Shown here: piece after piece, positions 46,524-58,195 of the stretch
Layout of the letters: every line of letters begins with the position of its first letter
Numbering within the stretch: position 1 is the first letter of the stretch
Source of the DNA: Coptis chinensis
Taxonomy: Eukaryota > Streptophyta > Magnoliopsida > Ranunculales > Ranunculaceae
Direction of reading: 5' to 3'
DNA: 64,000 nt
NCBI GenBank assembly: GCA_015680905.1
Contig: CM027381.1
Coordinates: 69,553,501 to 69,617,500, forward strand
Program-made: the position numbers and the translations under genes
The notes under the pieces: generated by a model
Told to the model about the DNA's origin: nothing
Seen by the model: the letters and a program-made list of their open reading frames with translations, nothing else
The model's database searches: none

Positions 46524-47062
46524 GTGGACATAGTGTAGGCCGTTGATAATATGAATCATCTATACATTTTTATTTTTTTATTTTCAAACATGTGGTGTTT
46601 TTTTTTTTTTTTTTTTTTTGTGAGACAATCGAGAAAATGTTGATATATGTGTAAATACTAAGAGTGGAACTAATTGCCTTGCCTCGATTATGAGAGGAAC
46701 TACATTGCCTTCTTAGTATGATTTAACTCGGAAAATATGAATCTGTTGAATTGAGAAATAATGATTTTAATTAAGTGTTGGCAATTGAAGAAACTAATTA
46801 CATTTATTCTTTTGAGTTGTGAATGCTAGCATATATATCATTATTTATTGGGTTCAATACGTTATATAGACACACTTTCAAAGTATGTGATTTGAATATT
46901 AGTATGTCTACCTATATGATATCGTATATGTGTATTCCTTTTTAAGGTGTGTATACTTGCGATACACGTATGTCTCATTTTTATTGTTTGACGTCCTGTT
47001 TGCTTGGTTAATCTACACTCTACCTTGAATCTCGGGACGAGATCCTTTTAAGGTGTGTATAT

Positions 47063-50000
47063 TATAACACCCCGTGTTTTATTTGCTTTTCCTATAAATA
47101 ATAATAATAATAAATAAAAATAGATAATGGATAGAGGATAATTATCAGTTACGGATAAAGCCCGTAGATAATAGATAAGGGTTGTCCTTGTCTTTCGGTG
47201 AGTTTTCTCACGTAAAGTTTTTGGAAAAAAAAAACACAGCGAGGGTTTTAGAAAAAAAAAAATGGAGTTTTCTTGTGACAGAAAAGGAAGGTTTTTCTCG
47301 GTAGTAGGTTGATAATCGGAGAGCCTTCTGGTGAGTAGAGTTAACTCTCACCACTACTAGAACTATGATTTTCGTCCTGCTTAATATTTCTGTTTTACCG
47401 TCCATTATATTGTTTTTTGATTCGACGTCGTGTTGTCGAAGTTGTTAAAACTCGAAAGTGAAACTTCGGAGTTGATTTAGAACTGTCGAAACTCTGTTGA
47501 GGCGATTTGGAGATCATCAATGGAGCTGAGCCCTCGCCAAACAAAACAAAACAATGGTTCCCTGATATGATTAGTACCTGTTGTGTTTTATTTTTCGGTT
47601 ATATACACTGATTGTGGGTTTTGAAATCGCACCGATTGGGGATTAGTGGGGATTAAATGCCGTTTGGGGTGGGCGTTGGAAGCTCTTAATCGAGGGGTTA
47701 ATGGAAGCGCCTTGCTCATACTTTTTTTTTTAATTTTATCTTGGATTGTTGTTTTTGTTTGGGATGTTGGGTGTTGGGTTGTGTAGTGGGATTATGATGG
47801 GTTGAGTGGAAATTTGGTCATTGGAAGCTCCCAAGAGGGCGCCAATGGCGCATCTTGCCATTCTTGAGAAATTTGTTTTTGTGTATTTATTTTTGTGTTT
47901 GAGCTGTTTTGTATGGAGGATTGTTGGTTGAATGAGTGGTGGTAGGGGAAAGTTTGAGAGTGGTTGAGAGCTCCAAGAACATTAATGGCGGTCCGGATCA
48001 CGGGATTTGAGGGGTTCTGGCCGAAAATTTGTGGTCGATTGGTGAAGTAAAGTTGTGGGGTTTTCACCCACACAATTTCATTGAAAGTTATTGATGGGTG
48101 GTGTGTGAAGGATTTTTCGGTGGTGGCCGGAAGCTAGCGGCTGGTGCTCTGAAGGGGATGATTTGTGAGAACGATCCGGTGCTCCCGGTCGGTGTGTAAC
48201 CGCTATTTAGACTTGTGTCTAATTAAGTTGGGCGGACCATATTAGTTTTGGTTTTGGGCGGTTTTAAAGGTTTGTGTGGGCTGGTCCGAGGAATGTTAAG
48301 TGGCCGGATAGTATTCTCCCTATTCTAAGATCTGTTGAGTCTAGATAAGTTCAAGTTGGGCCAGTTTCTTTTGTTTTGATTGGGTCCAGTTTTGTTTTAA
48401 TTTATGGACCATTTTAATTTAAAGTTTTCGGGCCGAACTCAGTTGTGTTTTGGGCCTGTTCAGTATAAGTTTTTGGGCCCGTTTCTAATATTGCTTGGGC
48501 CAGTCCATAGGACTTAAAATAGATCTAATTGGGTATTTAAATGTTTAGATTTCCGGGTTCTAAGGTTTGGGCTTGGCCAGTTGGGTCCGAACCATGGCCT
48601 TAACCATGAGCCCATGAGTCATACACTTTTGACCTTAGTCATGAACCATGGCTATGACCATGAACCTGTTGAACTTGGAAATGACAGTTTGACTTCGACC
48701 ATGATGGTTGGAACTTTGACTTTGACCAGGGGTTGACTTTTGACTAGGGTTGACTTTGACCAGTTGACCCAATTTGACCTTTTAACTCGGATTATGATTT
48801 GGGTTATTAAGATAGGTCTAGGGCTATTAGCATACTTGACTTTAGGTTAAGACCTCTATATATACACAGTGTATTAACTACTATGTGATTTTGCAGTATT
48901 TTATGATATGCAACGTTATGACACTAAGACATCCCTTAAATTAATAACGCGTAAATAAAAAATACAGGAATCAAGATACTCAATCGTTCTATGAAATGAT
49001 ACATGAAATAAAGTTCAATAATGCGTAAATAATGTTACCACACTCTTTTAGAACTCCACGACTCAAGTTTTGGAATTTTAGTTTATGACTGTTGATGTCA
49101 TATGTTAGGTGAACATTTATTGAATGTGTCATAAATGGCCCGTTAGCGTTATATAGGGGTATTCATTGAATGTGCCATGAATGACCCGGGTATTCATTGA
49201 ATGTGCCATGAATGACCAGATTGTTTGGACTACCCTAGAGAGGAACTAAGGTATTAAGCCTTTCCTTGAGTTAGTTGTATTCCTTGAGTGTCTGAGGAAT
49301 GTAAGGTTAGGTATTCCTTGAATGTGGAATGTGGCGGAATGACCTAAGGTACATAGGTTGTGAAATATGTGTATAAGAAAAGTAATTGATTAATTAATAA
49401 GAGAAATTAATTTGATTATGTGAGTGTTTGGGTTTTCTTTTGAATACCTAATATAATATCTACATATGATATATAGAATTTCTAACTTTCTTTTGCAGGA
49501 GGGTAGGACTTAATAACATTTTGTGCAGGGACGCGGTCCTACCCTTATACAGCAGTGGATATCGGTAAGTGTAATTCAATTATTTAGATATTAAAAGGAG
49601 TTATTAGAATGAGTTAATAAGATGGAAGTTAATAAGATGGAAGTTAATAAAATGGAAGTTTTGCTTGGGAAGAAATTATGCGGTTAAAATGACTAAACTA
49701 CTTGCTTCCAAGCCTGAATGATTGAGTTATGGGATAAAATAAAGGGATTGTTTGAATAATTAAAGTATGATAATGGTTATATGTGTTTAGTCTACTCATA
49801 CCAGCAAATTCAATTTGCTGACCCATGTTTGCTTTGTTTTGGCAACGTGGGTGTGTTCTTGGGAACATAGGTGGAAGGCAGTGGAACCACGGCGTGTGAT
49901 TTGGATTCTTGCCCGGAGGCGATCAGGGAGTTTAAATTATTAGGTCCGATCTTTTGGAATGATGTAATAACGTAGGTTACATTTTTTTTTATATGACATG

Positions 50001-50265
50001 AGAATACGATGTTGGAAATTGTTATTCTTAAAGTTTGTTTATGTTTGTATTGGGATGGAAGAAAGTTCTGAATAAAGTGATAGTTGAGGAATTTGGAGAT
50101 TTTTGTTGTTAAGTTGATCCTGTTGTGATGTGGGTTTTAGGTTTTGATATGTGTTGTATCAACCCGTCATAGCCTGGGTTTTTAGACAATTGAACATAAT
50201 GATGTTTGAGATATTTATATTTCAAATATTCATTTTTTAATTGTTTAGAAATTCGGGCTGTGACA
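47063..50265 (+). repeat. LTR 3 of the LARD-type element
   Basis: Same start tataacaccccgtg and end gctgtgaca, followed directly by the target duplication ggtac and Athila coding. The W-box array spans 48689-48779 and TATATATA lies at 48857-48864. Its first 110 bp are identical to LTR 1. Confidence 0.92.
48689..48779 (+). promoter_or_regulatory. W-box array, LTR 3
   Basis: Same array as LTRs 1 and 2, with one local difference in the second unit region. At least eight TTGAC[C/T] cores remain. Confidence 0.75.
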
Positions 50266-50570
50266 GGTACCTTCTCGCGAAGAAGGATGCTAAACAAAGA
50301 TTGATCCGATGGATTCTTCTCCTGCAAGAGTTAACCTTAAAACTTAAAGATAAGAAAGGGGCTGAAAATGTAGTTGAAGATCACTTATCTTGGTTAACTA
50401 ATGAGGATGACAGTGATTCCGAATCGCTATCTAACTCTTTTTCGGATGAACATCTTTATTCAATATTTTCTGCATCATGGTATGCGGACATAGTTAATTT
50501 CTTAGTGTCCGAGATTATTCCTGATATATGGTCAAAAAGTGAACGCAAGAGATTTTTGGTCAAAGTTTAA
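50266..50570 (+). pseudogene. Athila A RNase H (right half)
   Basis: Starts inside the target duplication and reads 'LLAKKDAKQRLIRWILLLQE', the conserved end of gypsy RNase H, then 'KKGAENVVEDHLSWL', the usual link to integrase. It is the continuation of the domain interrupted at 38341. Confidence 0.9.
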
Positions 50571-51830
50571 TTTTACTACTGGGAAGAACCCTACTTTTTA
50601 AAATATTGTGTGGATCAGATAATTCATTGTTGCATTCCCCAGTGGGAGCACAATGAAGTCTTATCCTTCTTCCATGAACAATCATGTGGGGGTCATTTTA
50701 GTGGAAAGAAAATTGCCGCCAAAGTTCTTCAATGCGGTTTTTATTTTCCTACTCTTTTTAATGATGCCCATGCACACTACAAAGCGTGTATTAGATGTCA
50801 ACAACTTGGGCGTATTACTTAACGTAATATGATGCCCCTAATTCGCATTTTTATAGTGGAGATTTTTTATGTCTGGGGTATAGATTTCATGGGTCCGTTT
50901 CTCATCTCGTATGGTTTTATTTATATCCTTGTAGCTGTAGGCTACGTTTCTAAATGGATTGAAGTCATGGCTTGTCGTAGCAATGACTATAAGACCGTAG
51001 TATTTTTTATGAAGGAATATATTTTCTCCCATTTCGGCGTACCTAAGGCCATCATAAGTGATGGGGGAAAACATTTTGTAATAGAGTTATAGAAGCTTTA
51101 GTCAAGAAATATGGAGTTACGTAAGGTGGCGAGTCCGTATCATCCTCAAACTAGTGGTCAAGTCGAGGTGTCCAATAGAGAAATTAAGAAGATATTAGAA
51201 ACGACTGTTAATCCTGATAGGAAAGACTGGTCTAGACGCCTAACAGATGTTTTATGGGCATATATAACGGCTTTTAAAACACCTATTAGTATGTCACCCT
51301 ACCGCTTAGTTTTTCGTAAACCTTGTCATTTGCTTGATGAGTTGGAATACCGTGCCCTATGGGCTATTAAAAGTCTTAATTTCAGCATTAACGCCACTGG
51401 TGTAAAGCGCAAATTGCAACTGAATAAGCTTAAAGAAATCCATAGTGATTCTTACGATCTAGCGAAAGATTATAAAGCTAACATAAAATGTATTCATGAT
51501 AAACATATTTTGCGTAAAGAGTTTGACCTTGGCCAAAACGTTTTGCTATATAACTCACGTTTGCATATATTTCCTGGGAAATTAAAAATACATTGGTCTG
51601 GCCATTTTCTGGTTACTGATGTCACCCTTCATGGGGCAATCACCTTGGTAAATCCCAAGGATAACAGTACCTTTCAAGTAAATGGGCAATGCTTAAAACA
51701 TTTCCATGAATTACGTTCGCCAATTGTAGAAGAAACCCTCCTACAAAACCTTGTTTATGAGGACTGGCCCTCTATGCTTGGTGTGCTTCCTATCCTTATT
51801 CTATATTTTGGGAGTGCTCCATTAAGGTAA
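50571..51830 (+). pseudogene. Athila A integrase fossil
   Basis: Zinc-binding N-domain with 'HEQSCGGHFSGKKIAAKVLQ' and CIRCQ. Core with 'GIDFMGPF', 'YVSKWIE' and '[10 protein letters not shown]', then 'SPYHPQTSGQVEVSNREIKKIL' and 'WAYITAFKTPI..SPYRLVF'. A C-terminal region with 'GKLKIHWSGHFLV' follows. All are hallmarks of Athila integrases. Broken. Confidence 0.92.
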
Positions 51831-52704
51831 CTGGACCATCCTTTCGGAGTATGTGGTTGTAAGTGCCAGATTCTTAGTCCACGTTTATGTAATTCATGCA
51901 TTCCTCTCTTGCACTTTTTCTCGTTTCTTTTGAGTAGTGTTTCTCTATGGAGTGATTTACATCTTTATTTGCTTTATTATTTTAATTTCAAAAATCATTT
52001 TCATAAACACTAAAAAACTTTAAAACCCATAAATATTAGATAGATTAGATCGTCTAGGGAATCTGACTTTAAAAGATCCACATTTTCACCATAACAAAAA
52101 ATTTCATCCTATTCCAAAATTTTGTTTGGGGGTCGGTAATCACCCCACCTTATTCTCTTAATTTCCTATCTTTGTTTATGCTACCATTAAGTCGTATAGA
52201 TTCGTGTTGACACAATCTAGTCATCTAGATTTTCTTCACCCACATAACTTATGTCATTTACGCATTGTGAGACATTCTTCCATCATATCATCTGTCACCT
52301 ATGGTTAGATTTGAGTGTTTCCTAGATCTTTAAATAGCATTCTTCATGCTGATCATTTTCACAGCTCATTCACAAAAATGGACCGCTAACGAATTAGAAA
52401 TCTTAGTTTTAAGTTTTATGATACACAGCATGACATGATGGGTATTTCAAGAATGATTTAGGCTTGAGCCAAAAATTCATTTTCCACCAAAACCCACGAT
52501 ATTTACACCCTATCGACCATCCCATTTTACCTCGCACCCTGGCCCATTTTCTTCATCTTCACCAACAAAATTAGATCTGACCTAAATCGCACAGAGCACG
52601 ACCTGCGCCCTTCATCACCACCAACCTTTTCAAGTTTTTTACATAACCTTCCCCTTATCCTCCCCTACTTATTTCTCTACTCATATTCCAATATCATCCA
52701 CACC
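51831..52704 (+). other. Athila A spacer between integrase and the 3' ORF region
   Basis: Non-coding. A purine-rich tttgtttgggggtcgg at about 52123-52138 resembles an internal polypurine tract. A GCGC-type island (agagcacgacctgcgccctt) at 52593-52612 precedes the next ORF. Confidence 0.5.
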
Positions 52705-53838
52705 ATGGCTAGGCCAGTAAAAATCATGTCGAAATTCGCATTCAATGCGAAGATATTCCAACCATTCTATAGTAATGAGATGTGTGCTAGAGGGTGGGAT
52801 AGAATGTGGTACTCTACTGAGGAGTACTACCATAAGGATTTGGTTTTGAAATTTTATCGGTTTAAAAGGACAACTCCATCAGGGAGGCTGTTTGTGAACT
52901 TGGACGGAGTTGAGATGGATGTGACACACGACTTGCTAGCATCCATCACTGGGATAGCCGCGAAACAGGTCACCTTGACCTTACAAGGATCCCAGTTCGA
53001 AGGAGTGCATCAGCTGATGCTGGAAACATTGTTAAAGGGCCGCTACAACAGTCGTTCTCACTGTGCCAGACAACAGTCACTGAGGATTAACCAGCTGGCT
53101 GTCACATAATGGGTAGGCAAGAACATCTGTAGCACCACAAAGCCCAGTGACATTAACTTGTCATTCCTATATATCCTTTGGATTATGCAGAACAGGAGGT
53201 ATGGTTTTTGGCTCATTGATTTTCTGCGCGAAGAGCTTATGGCCATAGGCCATACCACTATACCCTTACCCATTTTAGTAACTAAGATTATATTATCTTG
53301 GGGTTGCGTGCCTGAGTTACCTAGGACTCATATTAAGCTTCACTCGAATGCCAAAGTATATAGTGAATGTGTCCAAAGGAATTGGACACTGCCTGAAGAG
53401 ATGGCTGATGGTGTAGATCAGGATGAAAAAGATGAATATCCTGCTTGTTTTGTTGAGAATGCTATGGATCGTGCTTCTTCTGATTTTGCACATTTTTCAC
53501 TACTCCATAGCAGGATGCTTACACTTAATGATAGCTAGAGAACCCTAACTGAGCTCTTTGAATCGATTAAGAGGCATTAGGGTTCCATTCAACGTCATCA
53601 CAAAACCTTAAAGCAGAACATGCGGACCTTGGATGACAACCAGGTTGACATGCTTAATTATCTGGAGAATATGGAACAAGAACAACAACAATACCGTGAT
53701 GCGAAGGCAGAGTTTCAGGCCGAGGTCTTGAGACGTTTGCCCCAGCCCAGAGGTTCGTCTTTTTCTCCTGACTCTAGGCGTGAGCGTCGTCGTCGCCGTC
53801 CTCATGTTGGTTATGGACAATCTACTTCTCAGGGATAG
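52705..53838 (+). pseudogene. Athila A 3' ORF region (post-integrase)
   Basis: Three consecutive blocks: 'GWDRMWYSTEEYYHKDLVLKFYRF', 'GRLFVNLDGVEMDVTHDLLASITGI' (52705-53109); a helical block 53158-53538 with 'RRYGFWLIDFLREEL'; and a basic, Gln/Glu-rich coiled-coil end (53608-53838). This resembles the 'putative plant transposon protein' domain carried 3' of integrase in many Athila elements, from general knowledge. It is not a recognisable envelope: no signal peptide or transmembrane segment is evident. Broken. Confidence 0.6.
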
Positions 53839-54831
53839 ATCATTTCATCTTATTTTGTTGTGATGCATTTGATTTAGATTTATTTTTGTTTTGTAATAAC
53901 TATTTAATTTCCATACTTGTTTTAATTTTAGTAACCTAGTCTAAAATTTTGTTCATTGCATTTTTTAGTTAAGTAGTTAGTATTTGTTTATGTGATTGCT
54001 CTACTATGCACGTATCGTTAAATTTAATGCATGATTAATCACATTTTCCTTACCATATAGTTTTTCTATTGCATATCAACATGTTTAGGTATTTTACTGA
54101 AGTATTGCATGAACCCCTCTCAAATTGTTTAGGGGTGGTATATTTAAATTTAGCACAATGTATGTGCACGTATAAAATTGCATGCTTTAATTACATTTTT
54201 AGAAGTCTTTGGCCAAAATATAAGTCTCATTGGGCCTAGATTTATTCACATGGAATCCATAATGTAATTAGGTACCTGATATTTTGAGGAATTCTAATAT
54301 TTCACAGAATTTCAAAAGCTAATCTTATATAGAAATCCCACAATATATCACCCATGGGCCTTGTTTGTTTAAATTGGGATCCATAATGTAATTAGGAACC
54401 TTATATTTCGTGGTATATCAATATTTCATGGAATTTCGGAAACTAATAATATATAGAAATTCCAAAAACTGAAATAGAATTAATGTGTAGGAAACTATTC
54501 CTAAAAATATGTTTTTGCACATCTTTTTATTTAGGAATCATCCGGCCTTAGACTTACCAACCAAACACTATAAATACTATAAATACAAGACCTAAGCATG
54601 TACTTTCATTACTCAAAACCCTAAACACTCCGCTGCATCTCAGAGCACGCCCGCGCCCTCCCCTAGACCAAATAGAGCTTATAATACATATCAGTCTTCT
54701 CTTAAGCGCGACCTGTGCCCTCCAAAGGCATATTTAGAGCGCGCCTGCGCCCTCACTGCAAGCTTTCAGGCTCGGACTTCCAGGTTCTTTTTCTAACAAT
54801 TCTAGTAGTTCTGTTATTTACTTGGTTGCTA
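53839..54831 (+). other. AT-rich spacer with three GCGC islands
   Basis: Mostly AT-rich non-coding DNA with repeated words ('ggaatccataatgtaattagg' variants near 54250 and 54370). Three GC-rich islands at 54642-54660, 54704-54723 and 54736-54756 precede the next coding-like block. Confidence 0.5.
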
Positions 54832-55500
54832 TGAATACTCCAAAATTTATACCTGAACAGTCTTTTCATGAATTGCTTGAAAGTGGCACTTATGGTTTCT
54901 TCTTCCAAAACATGATTGTGCAGTTAGGATAGGACCCTCTATTGGTATATCCTGATGAAACTTATTCTCCTGCACTTACTACTTATTTCTATGACAATTG
55001 TAAATTTTTCTATCGACCAAACGGGGAACAAGCGTTCTGTGTCCAAATAAACAATGAACCTATTGATTTAAGCAAATATCTGTTAGCATTTGCCCTAGGA
55101 CTGTCCATGCATGCTCCCCAAGACACATGGGGATATATGTTTGATAATGCCTGCTATTACAATTAAGAATATTTTCATGAGAGTTATGGGGCGGGAATTT
55201 TTTGTTTAGAGGACCAAGGGCAACATAATGTAGCCCTAGGTAGCCTGTCCCTTAACATAGGAACTACTATGTTCTTTATAATGCTTAGTATCTTAAGGGA
55301 ATGGCGTTTTTCTACTGTGAATAGCGCCACTTGTAACGTCTTCCATGCTTTAGCTAAGGGACATACACGTTTTGATCTTCCCCAGATCCTAGTTTATAGT
55401 CTAGCATGAGCTCATACCTTGAAGCATATATAAAATCCTTCTTATGCTTGTGATGGTTTGTCGCATTATGCTATTTTACTTCCCTGACTTTTGTCAAAGT
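54832..55500 (+). pseudogene. Second post-integrase coding-like block
   Basis: Frames read 'FIPEQSFHELLESGTYGFFFQNM', 'YDNCKFFYRPNGEQAFCVQINNEPIDLSKYLLAFALGL' and 'NVFHALAKGHTRFDLPQILVYSL'. The layout (short FYR-type motif, then a hydrophobic 'LLAFALGL' segment) parallels the block at 52705. It may be a second copy or relative of the same domain, from this or another Athila element. Broken. Assignment is tentative. Confidence 0.4.
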
Positions 55501-58195
55501 TTCACTGATTAGGTTAAGATTGACACTATACGTACGACCAATGCTATAGTCCGTTCTCTACGTGATATGGTTTGGCCTGGCTGGCGCATCCAACCTCACC
55601 TAGTAGCCCCATATTGATATACCCCGTCTAATCAAATTGCACTAAATAGGTTATCTAGGGTAGATGACAACAGAAGGAAGGCATGGAAGATAGTCATAGA
55701 CTGCCAATACTTGAAGGAGCCTCATTTCACAAGTGAGGAACAAATAGAGGATAATGCCTGATTAGTGCAACTATATATGGTAATATTTATAATTTCCTGT
55801 TAGAGTCCGCTTATGTCCCAAGCGATATTTCATTTCTGTTATCTCCATAATGGATGGAACACATATAGGAGTTGTGTCTGCATTTTAATTCTTCATATTT
55901 GTATTGTTTAACTTTCTTTTATAGGTGTTCCCATTTACAAGCACGTTTTTATGGTATTTGATCAGCTCCCAAATGTGCATTTTATTACTTTTACATTACT
56001 GCATTACAACCATTCTTGCACTTAATGAAAAAATAACTCATACCTTTTATTGACTTTTTCAGGTTACATAGAAATTCAGACCACTTATCACAAAAGCTGC
56101 ATCTTAGCACCAAAAAGAGCCTCAATTATGCTTATTATGAGACTAGAAGCTAATATGAAAAAGTGTTGAAAAAGTCAAAGTCAAAGTCAAGGTCAAAGTC
56201 AAAGGTCAAAGACTTAGAACTAAAGGGCTGAAATTCAAAGTCCTCAACTTAGAAGACCAGAAAATGTCCTCAACTCAAAAGATGACTTTCTTTAAAACCT
56301 ATATTGATCAAGAAGAAATCAAAAAGCAAAAGGAAACAACAAAAGCATAAAGTAAAAGGTGAGGTGTCTCAAATGTAATGGAGAAGGGCAAATCAGTCAT
56401 TTGCATAAAGTAGGGGTATAAGAACTTAACGTTAGGGAGAGAGAATGCACCTAGACTCAATCGAATGTCATGTAGGATTTATTTTTTTAGTCTTTTTTTA
56501 ATGAAGTCATTTACTTTATTGTTCTTCATTTCAATCTTGTTATTTGCTTTGTTCTTCAATCAATCAATCTTCTTTCTTGTTGTTTTTCTTTCAATCAATC
56601 ATTTCAATCATTTGCTTTCAAGTTTATGTTATTTCAATCTTTAAAACAACTTAAGCTTTAAATATTCTTCATAAACTAGTAACCAATACAAGTCCTAAAC
56701 TAAAGATCCTACTTTCCTTTCTTCAACTCCCAACCATTCAAACTCTAAACAATCTATGATGAACCTCACTTCAATCACTTTTGAAGATACTCAACACGTA
56801 CATCAACTTCTAATGTCGCCGCTGTCATGGATTGAAGGAGTAAGAATGCTTGGTTGAGCATCTAAGGAGGAAGCACCACTCTCACCTTTTCACTTCTTAT
56901 TTTTTAATTTTCATTGATTTATTTCGTTTTTTTTTCATTACTAACTTACTTTTTTACAAATCCAAGTTCGAGATCAACATGCTGGAGAGGGCTGAAGCTG
57001 CAGTTGAAAACCGATAGAACTTGGACGGAATCCGCTGGGGGACCGCCCAGTTACCTTCACACATTGTTGTCCAGTTTTTTCCAGTTTCAGTTGTTTTGTG
57101 ATGTTTAGGTAAACTACAAGCTCAAATTTTGTAATAAAGTAGTATAAATCAGTGGAACTTGTTTGTAATAGATAGAGATATAAAGAAAAAAAGAAAAACG
57201 AAAACAAAATAGAAAATATGAGTTTTTGATTGATTATGTAGATGAACTTGGGTGAACACTTGGTTGAAGTTCTAAACTTACCAAGAGATTAAAGTTTTCA
57301 TTGCCTTGAGAAATTCAAGTGTGCGAGGCGAGTTGTGAATCATACGCTCGCACACTTTGAATCAACTTGATAATCAACACTCTAACTTAGTTTAGCTCTA
57401 CTTAATCTAGATAATCTTTCTAAACTAGTTAATCTATTAGATTAGTTTAGTATTAGTTTAGTTTTATGTTTTGGGCCCTTGAAGGTAAAGTTGTTTAATT
57501 ATCAAAAACCCAAATTGTGGGCTTTTTAAGTGGACCTTTATTGTAACTTAAAACAGGGAAAAGCTCGAAAGGTTGGGCCTGATTCTCAGATCACGCGCCA
57601 ACCAACGTCGCATTCTCCTCAAACAGCATGTAAGCATGGGTTGAGAGGTAAATTCTGAACCTCCCGAAGCCCATGTAAGAGGATACCTTGTGTGTTCAAG
57701 CATGCTTACATGATTGTTTGAATTTTAATTTCCGCACTGCAATTTACATTCACACATAAGGCTGAACCCGAGCCACATAACAACCATTAGGAAGTCATTC
57801 CCCAATGTAGATAAATTTAACGTTGCTTGATTCTTGAAGCCCTAAACAAAAAAAAAAATTATAATCAATCAACTAGATCCCAAAGTAGTCACACTCTTCA
57901 AGAAAAATACAAAAATATAGCCACGAGGATTTAGAGTAATTAGTTACTAGATTTCGATGGGCCAACTACCTTCCTCACTCCCCTCCCTCAAATTCATTGT
58001 GAGTGAGATTCTTGGTAGCATACCACTTGGTGAAGTGACTACCTACTCTTCTGAGTTATATAGTAGAGCCATCCTAGTCTCGCGCTGAATTGTTCCCTTG
58101 AACAGGGCATAGTAATCTATAGACCAAGCAAATATTTTCAAAAATCCAAAAAAATGAATTTCTACTATTTGTGCATCATCATTGATTGAGCATTC
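55501..58195. other. Unresolved retroelement-like debris, no gene
   Basis: No coding region recognised. A hexamer array at 56173-56209, a TATA-like 'ggggtataagaac' near 56407 and T-rich DNA after 56470 suggest an LTR-like U3/R region, but no ends were found. 57350-57480 is rich in 'tagtttag' words. The 3' LTR of Athila A was searched for here by eye and not found. Confidence 0.4.
56173..56209 (-). promoter_or_regulatory. Tandem W-box hexamers (inverted)
   Basis: Six back-to-back (A/G)GTCAA hexamers, the reverse complement of TTGAC[C/T], in 37 bp. They may be a regulatory array of an unrecognised LTR or a plain hexamer microsatellite. Confidence 0.45.

Larger units (their letters stand above)
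45882..47062 (+). other. Internal domain 2 of the LARD-type element
   Basis: 1181 bp between LTR 2 and LTR 3. Almost identical by eye to internal domain 1 over its first roughly 680 bp, including the primer site (45886-45898). It has a 22-base T-run at 46598-46619 that domain 1 lacks. Non-coding. Confidence 0.85.
38342..50265 (+). mobile_element. Non-autonomous large-LTR element (LARD type), LTR-int-LTR-int-LTR
   Basis: The 11,924-bp insertion has three collinear LTRs (3192, 3189 and 3203 bp) alternating with two internal domains (1159 and 1181 bp). A perfect 5-bp target duplication, GGTAC, lies at 38337-38341 and 50266-50270. Each internal domain starts with a methionine-tRNA type primer site. 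Neither carries gag, protease, integrase or RT, so the element must depend on enzymes from another element. LTRs start TATAAC and end TGACA. One duplication around three LTRs is best explained by unequal recombination after a single insertion. It looks whole for its kind and is the youngest insertion here. Confidence 0.93.
32140..55500 (+). mobile_element. Athila-type Ty3-gypsy retrotransposon (Athila A), split by a nested element
   Basis: A 5' LTR with TG start, degenerate PBS, long leader, gag, protease, RT, RNase H and integrase in gypsy order, then extra coding downstream of integrase as in Athila elements. The wording of the protease ('TLQLADRSI.YP', 'FVILDT') and RT ('VFMDDFSI', 'MPFGLCN') is typical of Athila. 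It sits inside copia 2 and is itself interrupted at 38342-50265. No 3' LTR was identified, so the right boundary is approximate. Broken, with more than a dozen interruptions; old. Confidence 0.88.

Noticed and set aside
52705-53838. Post-integrase ORF region considered as an envelope gene
   Set aside because: No signal peptide, transmembrane anchor or glycoprotein-like cysteine pattern; resembles the plant transposon protein domain.
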